DNA of 64,000 nt from Prevotella sp. Lineage in GTDB: Bacteria; Bacteroidota; Bacteroidia; Bacteroidales; Bacteroidaceae. Positions 35,940 to 43,770 of the stretch are shown one piece after another. The first letter of the stretch is position 1, and every line of letters starts with the position of its first letter. The translations under genes were made by a program, and so were the position numbers. The stretch spans positions 91,520 to 155,519 of the forward strand of contig JAFUAY010000010.1 of NCBI GenBank assembly GCA_017460515.1, given 5' to 3'. The notes beneath the pieces are model-generated. The model was given only the letters and a program-made list of their open reading frames with translations, was not told the origin of the DNA and searched no databases.

Positions 35940-37469
35940 TTATTTTTTGAACATCCACCAGTCGAGGTGTATATCGCCCTCAGCTTTATCGAAACAGATA
36001 TAGAGGTCGTGGACACTGGGAACCTGCTGAACCTTAGTACTGAACGTCTTGTAGTTATCGACGGAGCCAGTTGACTTGACCATCATTTGTCCGATCACAG
36101 GGCCATCGACGGCATCCAGACGAATACTGATCTGACAAGTGCCGTTGGCTGCTGCCACCAGTTGGAACTGTTTGGCACCAGCACCGAAGTCGACACCACG
36201 CAGACGGATATATTCGCCCTCATTGATATCATAGATGTACATATTCTTCTTTCCCGTAGAGGCCGGCATATCCTTGATGACACCAGTATTGGCAATACCC
36301 ATCTTCGCACTCTTCAAGCCTCGCCCCCAATTCATGGTCTCAGCCTCAACACGCTGATAGGGATTGAGCCAATGGAGCTGCTGCATGGGCTTCTCGTCGA
36401 GCCAATAAGGAATCTCAGGAATGGTTCCATCCTCAAGATACACAATCTCGCTGGCGCTGACACTACGGCGCTCATGATGAATATAGGTATCCAGATGCAT
36501 GAGGTCATAATCCTGTCCGAAGATATAAGAGCGTCCCTTGTAGTCACAGATGCCGGGATGGTTGCCGCGGTCACGGTTAGTGGGACGCATGATGTAGTTC
36601 TTCCACGTCCACGGTCCCATGGGCGAGTCACTCATGGCATAACCGAGTGCCTCAGGACAGCAGGTGGTGGCATAAGCCAGGTAGTACTTACCATTGCGCT
36701 TGTAGAACCAAGGTCCCTCCTGATAGTTCTTCACCTGCCAGTTCGCTTTCTCACTTCCTGGAACCCGAAGGTTGATCTTTGCTCCCTCCTCCTTGACAGG
36801 ACGCATGACGCCATCGGCAGGATTGAGCACGAAGATATCACCACTGGTAGAGATCATATCCTCGTTGAGCTTGATACAATAGACGTGGGGGTTTCCCCAA
36901 TACATATAAGCCTGTCCGTCGTCATCAATGAAGACAGTAGGATCAATATCCTCCCAATGTTCTTTCTGCCATACCAGCGGTTTGCCAAGCGGATCCTTGA
37001 AGGGACCATAGGGAGAATCGGCTACCAGCACGCCAATGCCATGACCGTGAAGGGGAGCGTAAAGGTAGAACTTGCCATTACGTTCCACGGTCTGGATGGC
37101 CCAAGCGCCATTATCCCGACTGCGCCAGGAGAACTCTTTTAATGATGCCACCGCACCGTGTTCAGTCCAGTTGACCATATCGGTGGTAGACCAAAGCAGC
37201 CAATCATACATAAAGAACCCAGCAGAATTCTTCTCGTTCTCATCGGGTATATCCTCTGGCGAGGCATCGTGAGACGTAAAGAGGAACAAGGTGTCGCCCA
37301 CCACAATGGGTGAAGGGTCGGCAGTGTACTTCGTCTGAAACAGTGGCATATTGACCTTGTTCAGATCAGGCATGGGCATCTGATGGTCTTTTTGCTGAGC
37401 TGCTATGGACTGTGCCATTGCCAATGCCAATATAGAGATACTGAAAAATTGAAAATGTTTCATTCTCAT
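35940..37469 (-). CDS. GH43 glycosidase with C-terminal CBM6-like module
   Basis: A secreted 509-residue enzyme (signal FSISILALAMAQSIAA). The catalytic propeller has YTADPSPIVVGDTLFLFTSHD, EDIDPTVFIDDDGQAYMYWG and YQEGPWFYKRNGKYYLAYA with the three GH43 acids. The C-terminal 140 residues start at YQRVEAETMNWGRGLKS and end DIHLDWWMFKK, a typical CBM6 pattern. GH43-CBM6 enzymes of this layout are usually arabinoxylan arabinofuranohydrolases. It lies 49 bp downstream of a related, larger GH43-CBM6-esterase gene and may have come from duplication. No sorting tail is visible, so it is probably periplasmic. Confidence 0.9.
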   Translation of the reverse strand: MRMKHFQFFSISILALAMAQSIAAQQKDHQMPMPDLNKVNMPLFQTKYTADPSPIVVGDTLFLFTSHDASPEDIPDENEKNSAGFFMYDWLLWSTTDMVNWTEHGAVASLKEFSWRSRDNGAWAIQTVERNGKFYLYAPLHGHGIGVLVADSPYGPFKDPLGKPLVWQKEHWEDIDPTVFIDDDGQAYMYWGNPHVYCIKLNEDMISTSGDIFVLNPADGVMRPVKEEGAKINLRVPGSEKANWQVKNYQEGPWFYKRNGKYYLAYATTCCPEALGYAMSDSPMGPWTWKNYIMRPTNRDRGNHPGICDYKGRSYIFGQDYDLMHLDTYIHHERRSVSASEIVYLEDGTIPEIPYWLDEKPMQQLHWLNPYQRVEAETMNWGRGLKSAKMGIANTGVIKDMPASTGKKNMYIYDINEGEYIRLRGVDFGAGAKQFQLVAAANGTCQISIRLDAVDGPVIGQMMVKSTGSVDNYKTFSTKVQQVPSVHDLYICFDKAEGDIHLDWWMFKK

Positions 37470-37518
37470 ATCCTTTAATTACTTCGTTTTTGTGTTTCGT
37501 TTTCGCTCAACTACCTCA

Positions 37519-39729
37519 CTATTTCAGTTTGCTGAACTTAGCGTTCTTTTCGATAGTCCAGTCTTTACGTTTAGAGAGTTCGCAATCCTTACCCTTGAAC
37601 ATCTTGGCTGCATGTTTGTCTCCTTTCAACTGCCAATTGAGCCAGTTGAGGGCAACAACGGTAAACTCGCCACCATGAGGCTGGCGATAGGTACCGCCAT
37701 GGCCCACAGGGAAGTTGGTGGCGCAGCATGGTACATGTTTGATTCGATGGAAGTCGTCCATGCCGTTCTCGTAGGCAATATCCTCTTTTCCACCAAGGAT
37801 ATAGATGATGCTGGAATGGATATCCTTCAATTTCGACTTGTCGGGCATCGGCATACCACCAACAGCCTGACCGCGATTGCTATCCTTGAAGAGTCCACTA
37901 TTGCAGATCATGAGGGTCTTGATACGTGGGTCGGCACAGTTGTAGAGGGTTTGCAGACCGCCACATGACATACCAGCCACACAGATATTCTTCACGTCTA
38001 TCTTATTATAATAAGGAGACTTCGGATCAGCATTCTGTGCAATAGCCCAGTCAATAGACTGAATCTGCTGTTCGGTGGTTGACATCGGACCATTGTAAGG
38101 CTTCTCCTCCATCGGTATATAGCCGGTAGCCAGCACAAGATAGCCGTGAGAGGCAATCTCATTGAGGAACTTAAAGTGCTCCCATGGTGAATTTGTACAG
38201 GCACCATTGCCCCATACGAGTACCGGTAAGGGATTCTTTGCGCTGAAGACAGACAGATCTTGTGGTACGAAAACGGTGTGAGCCTTGAGCGAGGCCTCCT
38301 CTTTCATGATGGCCTTGAATTCGCCCAAGCCACCTTCCTCGACAACGAGCGATTTCTGTGTTCCTTCAATCTGCCACCAGTCGAAGTTGAAGAGCTTCGG
38401 ACCCTTACGACCGGTAAAGGCGAAATAGAGGTCATGGGTGCCTTCAACCTTTGATGCGAAGTTGGCACTCAGTGTCTGCCATTTCTCCCAACCGCCAGTG
38501 GCTGGCACTTCCAGACGTGCCAACAGTTGTCCCTTCAGACTGTCTATGCGCACTTCAATCTGTCCGCCACGCAGTCCACTGGCCACACGAGCAACAAACT
38601 GTTTAGGTGTATTACCATCAAACATCACGTTCTGCAATTTGATATAATCTCCATTGTGGATATCAGTCACATAAACACCCACCTCATCATTCTGCTCGGT
38701 CTTCACACCACGAGAGAATGCCATAGTCTCGGCCTGCACTTTCTGATAGGGATTGAAAGTAGCGATAGGTTTCACGCCTTCATCGGTAGGCATAATAGTG
38801 GGGAAGCTGCCATCGGCATTGTACTTGAACTCCTCGACGGCTACACTACGGCCAAAGCCTCCACCGCCAGGCAATTTTCCCGTATGATAGAAGAAATAAG
38901 AATGTCCTTTGAAATCAGCAACGCCACAATGGTTGGTAAACGACTTGGTATCACTCAAAGGCATAATCTCGCCTGCATAAGTCCAAGGACCTGTCGGATG
39001 AGGAGCGGTGCTGTAACTGATATGTTCGGGCACACCACCGGCAGCATAGAGCAACTGATACTTACCATTACGCTTGGAGAGCCAGGGCCCCTCAACATAG
39101 GAGTCCTTGTATTTCTTTCCTTTCTCACGCTTGCTCATGATGGGGCCACCAAAGGCTTCTTCAGTCATATCAAGACGTCCTAACTCACCGCTGTAAGAAA
39201 TCATATCGTTATTGAGTTTCAGATAATAGCATTGTGGATTGCCCCACATGAGCCATGCCTGACCATCATCGTCAATCAACACCGTTGGATCGATATGATC
39301 CCATGAGCCGTTCTCAAACAGCGGCTTGCCAATGGCATCACGGAAGGGGCCAGTAGGACTATCAGAAACGGCAACACCGATGGCCATACCATTACTAATC
39401 TTTGAATGGGCACAGATATACCAATAGAACTTACCATTACGCTCGATAGTCTGTGCTGCCCAAGCACGGTCGTCTGCCCACGAAAATGATTCCAAAGCAA
39501 GGGGGGAGCCATGATCCTGCCAGTTCACCATATCCTTCGTAGAATAGACACGCCACTCCTGCATCCAGAAGAAGTCGGCATTGTCCTCATCATGACCGGT
39601 ATAGACATACATGGTACCGTTATGAACCATCGGAGCGGGGTCGCTGGTAAACCAAGTCTGAACAAACGGGTTCTGGGCAGACGCGACTGCCGCAAAGCCA
39701 AGAGCAATTGAAGCTAAGATTTGTTTCAT
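37519..39729 (-). CDS. GH43-CBM6-alpha/beta-hydrolase fusion
   Basis: A 736-residue exported protein with three parts. Residues about 18-320 are a GH43 propeller: TSDPAPMVHNGTMYVYTGHD, HIDPTVLIDDDGQAWLMWG, YVEGPWLSKRNGKYQLLYA. Residues about 325-455 are CBM6-like (YQKVQAETMAFSRGVKTEQ ... PKLFNFDWWQIEG). Residues about 460-736 are an alpha/beta hydrolase of the dienelactone-hydrolase or chlorophyllase-like type: LPVLVWGNGACTNSPWEH, then AGMSCGGLQTLYN with a Ser in G-x-S-x-G, IIYILGGKEDIAYEN (acid region), and VGHGGTYRQPHGGEF (His region). One chain could release an arabinofuranosyl or xylosyl residue and an ester substituent. The hydrolase substrate is unknown. It starts 9 bp after the GH97-GH31 gene. 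Confidence 0.88.
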   Translation of the reverse strand: MKQILASIALGFAAVASAQNPFVQTWFTSDPAPMVHNGTMYVYTGHDEDNADFFWMQEWRVYSTKDMVNWQDHGSPLALESFSWADDRAWAAQTIERNGKFYWYICAHSKISNGMAIGVAVSDSPTGPFRDAIGKPLFENGSWDHIDPTVLIDDDGQAWLMWGNPQCYYLKLNNDMISYSGELGRLDMTEEAFGGPIMSKREKGKKYKDSYVEGPWLSKRNGKYQLLYAAGGVPEHISYSTAPHPTGPWTYAGEIMPLSDTKSFTNHCGVADFKGHSYFFYHTGKLPGGGGFGRSVAVEEFKYNADGSFPTIMPTDEGVKPIATFNPYQKVQAETMAFSRGVKTEQNDEVGVYVTDIHNGDYIKLQNVMFDGNTPKQFVARVASGLRGGQIEVRIDSLKGQLLARLEVPATGGWEKWQTLSANFASKVEGTHDLYFAFTGRKGPKLFNFDWWQIEGTQKSLVVEEGGLGEFKAIMKEEASLKAHTVFVPQDLSVFSAKNPLPVLVWGNGACTNSPWEHFKFLNEIASHGYLVLATGYIPMEEKPYNGPMSTTEQQIQSIDWAIAQNADPKSPYYNKIDVKNICVAGMSCGGLQTLYNCADPRIKTLMICNSGLFKDSNRGQAVGGMPMPDKSKLKDIHSSIIYILGGKEDIAYENGMDDFHRIKHVPCCATNFPVGHGGTYRQPHGGEFTVVALNWLNWQLKGDKHAAKMFKGKDCELSKRKDWTIEKNAKFSKLK

Positions 39730-39738
39730 TGTTTCTAA

Positions 39739-42700
39739 TTATTGTTTTATGATTGTTGGTAATAATTTTTGTAAGCGACTGCCTTCACGAACAAAGACAG
39801 GAATACGGTGAGCATCGGTGGTTACGGTCTGCCCGCCTTCGTAATGCTTACCCGTTCGGAAGTCTGTCCAACCCTCTTTATTCTTTGGCAGATAGGTCTG
39901 CCATTGAGTCACATGGGGCTCAGTAACGGGACTAACAAGGAGTGAAGGTCCGAACATATACTCATACTTCTGCTGTAATGCCTGCGGATCGTCAGCGAAA
40001 TCAAAGACAAGAGGGCGCATCAAGGTATATCCTTTCGTGGAAATATCCTCAGCACATTGCTCGATATAAGGGCGAAGTTGCTCACGCTCTTTCAGACATT
40101 GGGCAATGGCAGCCTGTGCCTTTGGACCATAGTTCCATGGTTCAGTATTACTCATATAGCCATGAATACGCATCAACGGCAGATAGACGCTCGTCTCTAT
40201 CCAGCGAAGCATTCGTTCAATATAGTCCTGATTAGTATACTGATCACCAGGACGGAAGAAGCCGCCCGCATCATAGGTCCACCAAGGAATGCCGGCTGCC
40301 TGAACGCCAAGACCTGCTGTTATCTGACGACGGAAGGTCTCCCAGTCATTACCTACATCACCACTCCAAAGGGCAGATCCATAGCGCTGAATGCCTGGGA
40401 AGCCGCAACGGGTAAGGATCATAGGAGAGAATGCGGGGAGGCTTGTCTTTCCGGAAATACCGGATTTTCCGAATTTTCCGGATATTCCGGGGCTTCCGGA
40501 TATTCCGGTTAACCCTTCATAAACCGTTTTATTGACCAAGAGCGGATAAACATTACGCACCTGCTCGCCCGACCACTTACCATTGTTCACACGACGGCCT
40601 GCCAAGTCATCATTCTCAGGTTCGGTAGCATCCTGCCACCAGGCATCGATGCCCAACGGCACAAGGCGATCACTGAAGTTCTTCCAATAGGCTGCCGCTG
40701 CATCAGGATTGAAGAAGTCAATCCAGTCGGTACCAGGAATATAATTGTTATCGGCAAGCATCTGACGGCCTACCTCGGAATTCTTGTCGATCTTTGACCA
40801 TACGCTGACCATCAGACGTATGCCCATGCGGTGCAGACTATCAGTCAACGCCTTTGGATCAGGATAGAAGCGCTCATCAAACTGCATAGAGTTCCAACCG
40901 TATTTGCCCCAGTACTGCCAGTCTTGGACAATCAGGCTTAAAGGCAACTGTTCACTGCGGAAACGATTAGCTGTCTGCAGAATCTCATCGGAAGAGTGGA
41001 AGCGTTCGCGACAATGGATATAGCCCAATGCCCATGAGGGCATGACTGGAGCCTTACCTGTCACTTCACGGTAAGAAGCGATGATTTCATCGGGTGAACC
41101 GATGAACACAGTATAGTCGACAGCCTCGGCGACAGGAGAACGGAAGACCGTCTCATCTTTCACCTTATTATAATATAAGGTAGGATTATCTCCTTTCGAA
41201 AGCTCAGCCTTTACCACATGGCGACCAGCTTGAAGCTTTACGATGGTAGACGTGGTAGGCGGCAACCACAGATTCTGCATCTCGATGACGGTCTGACCAT
41301 CAATACTCAGATTATGACGACGCGCCATCTTCTGCCCCACATCAAGTAATAGCGAATACTCGCCATTCTCTGGCACATCGATAACGGCCTCAAAGATGTT
41401 ACGTTGGCGGACTTCCTGCTTTCCCCCCTCTGTGGAAGTGACATTGACCACCTCGACAGTAGCATTATCGGAAGTACTCTCCTGCAGACGGACACTGTTA
41501 CCACAAGGGTTGAACTCCGTGAGACCATAGTTGTTCCACAACACTCCATAACCCTTATCCGACAACAACATCGGAATAGATATCTGGGTGTTCACCTGAG
41601 TGAGTCTTCTTGACAAGCCTCGCACATTTGTATACCCATCCTGGAACTGGCCAAGGCCATAGAGATGTTCATCTTTAGCAGACCGGAAAGCCAACGTTGC
41701 CTCACTGCCAAGAAGCTGATGACGAGTGGCTTCAAACACAACACGACCCTGTTTATCCGTAATGGTGACGCATTCACGATCATTATCCACAGCGACCTTC
41801 ATGCGCTTACTCTTCACCACATCGTTCTTTACATAGATCCATTCGGGCAGTGAAGAGGGCTTTACATTCTCTTGATACTGAATACGGACGGCATTCTGCG
41901 ACAACTGACGCACGACGAAAGTTCCCTTGGGATGGATGACCCAGACGAAGCCACCACGAGGAAGGCAAGTTGCCGTACTGGGAATAGTCTGAACGGTAGA
42001 TAATTTCCAAGACCGATCACCATCATCTGCGAAGACCTCTACCCTACCATGCTTTTTATCGATAAAATCAAGGGGCACACGGAGTGTCTTCGTTTCATCA
42101 GAACCATTGATACCGGCTACATACCAAGTATTTCCCTTTCTGCGAGCCAGTACGACCGACTCACCAGGATAGCCCGACACATAACGTGTCTCATCCCAAG
42201 CTGCAGGCAGTTCGGCGAAGAAACGCTGCACCTCCACCGGCTGGGAAAGGAAACTCTCAGGACGATCAGCCAGATGCTGCAGTCCACTCTCAAAGAGCAC
42301 GGTCAACGCCAACTCATGGGCATGGGTCGTGATGTGAGGGTGTTGGGAGTCAGAGAAAGCACATGGCGTATAGTCCATGGGACCAATCACATTGCGAGTG
42401 AAAGGCAATGTTGCATTATGGGCGGCTGCCTTAGCTGTAAAGGTGCCCACATTATTATACCACTCCGCGCCATAGACGCCCTCAGTAGAGAGCAAGTTGG
42501 GATAAGTGCGCTGCCATCCACGAGGAATAGTTGCTCCATGGAAGTTGACTAATAGATGATGGCGGGCCGCGCTCTCCAAGAGGTCCAGACAGAAGTCCAT
42601 ATTCTTCTGACTATCACCAGAGAAGAAATCAATCTTTACGCCAGCCACGCCCAAACGCTCGCACCAGGCAAACTCTTTCTCTCGATCTTCAGCTTTGTTC

Positions 42701-43770
42701 AAACGGTACTTAGGTGTAGGAGCGCCATCGACCCACCCTACTGATGAGTTATACCAAATCATCGGACGGATGCCCTGCGACTTCGCGTAGGCAACAGCGT
42801 CCTCAATAGTCTTGCCCCCATTACTCTGCAACTTCGGCATCTCATCCCATTCAGCATCAATCAGCACGTAGGGAAGATGAAGGGCAACGGCCAGATCGAC
42901 ATATTTCTTGATGATATTGAAATCATTCGAGCCATGGTTATAGGCCCAATAGACCCAAGAGACAACACCTGGCTGAATCCAACTGATATCCTTCAGCTTA
43001 CATGGTTCGCTCACATCAGTCACCAGTGTTGACTCCACCACATCGCTTAACTTACCAATGATGATCACGCGCCATGGTGTATGCTCAACGGTTTGGCCAT
43101 CGAACACCTCATCGGGTACCACACGGAACAGTTCACCATTATTATATAAGCACGAAGCGCTGTGACCGCGCTCGATATTTGCCTCGGTAATCATCGCAAA
43201 AATACCATTAGCCGGTTCCATCAGTAAAGGATATGCCCACCTGATGTTATGGCCTTCGGCATCCTTGACAACAGCACTAAACGAGGGCAGAGCTTTTACC
43301 TTTGCCGTTGTGGAGAGCGGAAAGAAACCCTCATAGCTGTCAGCCCATTGTTCCATCCAACGCTTTGTGCCTTCGGGAATACGAAAGGTTGTCAGTTCCT
43401 TCTTGGCGGAAATCGCTTTACCTTCATAGCGGAAAGCCACACCATCATTATAGAGGCGCATGACCAATGTCACGCCATCAGACAGACTCATGCGATACTC
43501 GTTGGCTGCATTACTACAGTGCTGACGCTTACCCGACAGCATCTGGTAGTCAGCATAGACCTTCTTACCAGAGCGGAAAGCAGTCATCTTACTTTCCGCA
43601 TTCCCTATTCCTAAAACAGGAATATCAAGAACCGCTTTATTCTGGTAATAGACCTGACACCCCTTTTCAGTAGTCTCTATCGTGATTATTCCATTGGGAG
43701 ATGTCGTTTTCCTAGCAGACAAGGAACTGGCAGAAAATGCTATGATTAATAACAGAACTATTCTTTTCAT
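39739..43770 (-). CDS. GH97-GH31 fusion glycosidase
   Basis: One frame of 1343 residues encodes two complete alpha-glycosidase families. Residues about 22-615 are GH97: signal LLLIIAFSASSLSA, TSPNGIITIETTEKG, SWVYWAYNHGSNDFNIIK, and GVAGVKIDFFSGDSQK, whose Asp is where retaining GH97 members carry the nucleophile. Residues about 615-1343 are GH31: an N-terminal sandwich, a PA14-like insert (FEAVIDVPENGEYSLLLDV), WWQDATEPEND with the nucleophile Asp, and LWSGDVGNDW with the acid/base Asp, resembling alpha-xylosidases. No second signal peptide or stop separates them. A 21-residue Ser-Gly-x repeat tract lies between the two GH31 catalytic Asp residues. The ATG used overlaps the GH10 stop (ATGA); the frame extends 18 codons upstream, but MKRIVLLL gives the signal peptide. 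Confidence 0.9.
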   Translation of the reverse strand: MKRIVLLLIIAFSASSLSARKTTSPNGIITIETTEKGCQVYYQNKAVLDIPVLGIGNAESKMTAFRSGKKVYADYQMLSGKRQHCSNAANEYRMSLSDGVTLVMRLYNDGVAFRYEGKAISAKKELTTFRIPEGTKRWMEQWADSYEGFFPLSTTAKVKALPSFSAVVKDAEGHNIRWAYPLLMEPANGIFAMITEANIERGHSASCLYNNGELFRVVPDEVFDGQTVEHTPWRVIIIGKLSDVVESTLVTDVSEPCKLKDISWIQPGVVSWVYWAYNHGSNDFNIIKKYVDLAVALHLPYVLIDAEWDEMPKLQSNGGKTIEDAVAYAKSQGIRPMIWYNSSVGWVDGAPTPKYRLNKAEDREKEFAWCERLGVAGVKIDFFSGDSQKNMDFCLDLLESAARHHLLVNFHGATIPRGWQRTYPNLLSTEGVYGAEWYNNVGTFTAKAAAHNATLPFTRNVIGPMDYTPCAFSDSQHPHITTHAHELALTVLFESGLQHLADRPESFLSQPVEVQRFFAELPAAWDETRYVSGYPGESVVLARRKGNTWYVAGINGSDETKTLRVPLDFIDKKHGRVEVFADDGDRSWKLSTVQTIPSTATCLPRGGFVWVIHPKGTFVVRQLSQNAVRIQYQENVKPSSLPEWIYVKNDVVKSKRMKVAVDNDRECVTITDKQGRVVFEATRHQLLGSEATLAFRSAKDEHLYGLGQFQDGYTNVRGLSRRLTQVNTQISIPMLLSDKGYGVLWNNYGLTEFNPCGNSVRLQESTSDNATVEVVNVTSTEGGKQEVRQRNIFEAVIDVPENGEYSLLLDVGQKMARRHNLSIDGQTVIEMQNLWLPPTTSTIVKLQAGRHVVKAELSKGDNPTLYYNKVKDETVFRSPVAEAVDYTVFIGSPDEIIASYREVTGKAPVMPSWALGYIHCRERFHSSDEILQTANRFRSEQLPLSLIVQDWQYWGKYGWNSMQFDERFYPDPKALTDSLHRMGIRLMVSVWSKIDKNSEVGRQMLADNNYIPGTDWIDFFNPDAAAAYWKNFSDRLVPLGIDAWWQDATEPENDDLAGRRVNNGKWSGEQVRNVYPLLVNKTVYEGLTGISGSPGISGKFGKSGISGKTSLPAFSPMILTRCGFPGIQRYGSALWSGDVGNDWETFRRQITAGLGVQAAGIPWWTYDAGGFFRPGDQYTNQDYIERMLRWIETSVYLPLMRIHGYMSNTEPWNYGPKAQAAIAQCLKEREQLRPYIEQCAEDISTKGYTLMRPLVFDFADDPQALQQKYEYMFGPSLLVSPVTEPHVTQWQTYLPKNKEGWTDFRTGKHYEGGQTVTTDAHRIPVFVREGSRLQKLLPTIIKQ
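40449..40511 (-). repeat. 9-bp tandem repeat (seven units) inside the GH31 domain
   Basis: Seven contiguous 9-mers, read on the plus strand as TTCCGGAAA, TACCGGATT, TTCCGAATT, TTCCGGATA, TTCCGGGGC, TTCCGGATA, TTCCGGTTA. They total 63 bp and encode 21 residues with a 3-residue period (SGS PGI SGK FGK SGI). They fall near residues 1086-1107, between the catalytic Asp motifs of GH31. Confidence 0.85.

Noticed and set aside
39739-43770. GH97-GH31 fusion as a sequencing artefact joining two genes
   Set aside because: The frame is continuous, conserved motifs of both families are in the same frame, and no second signal peptide or start context is seen at the junction. Resequencing would still be the final test.
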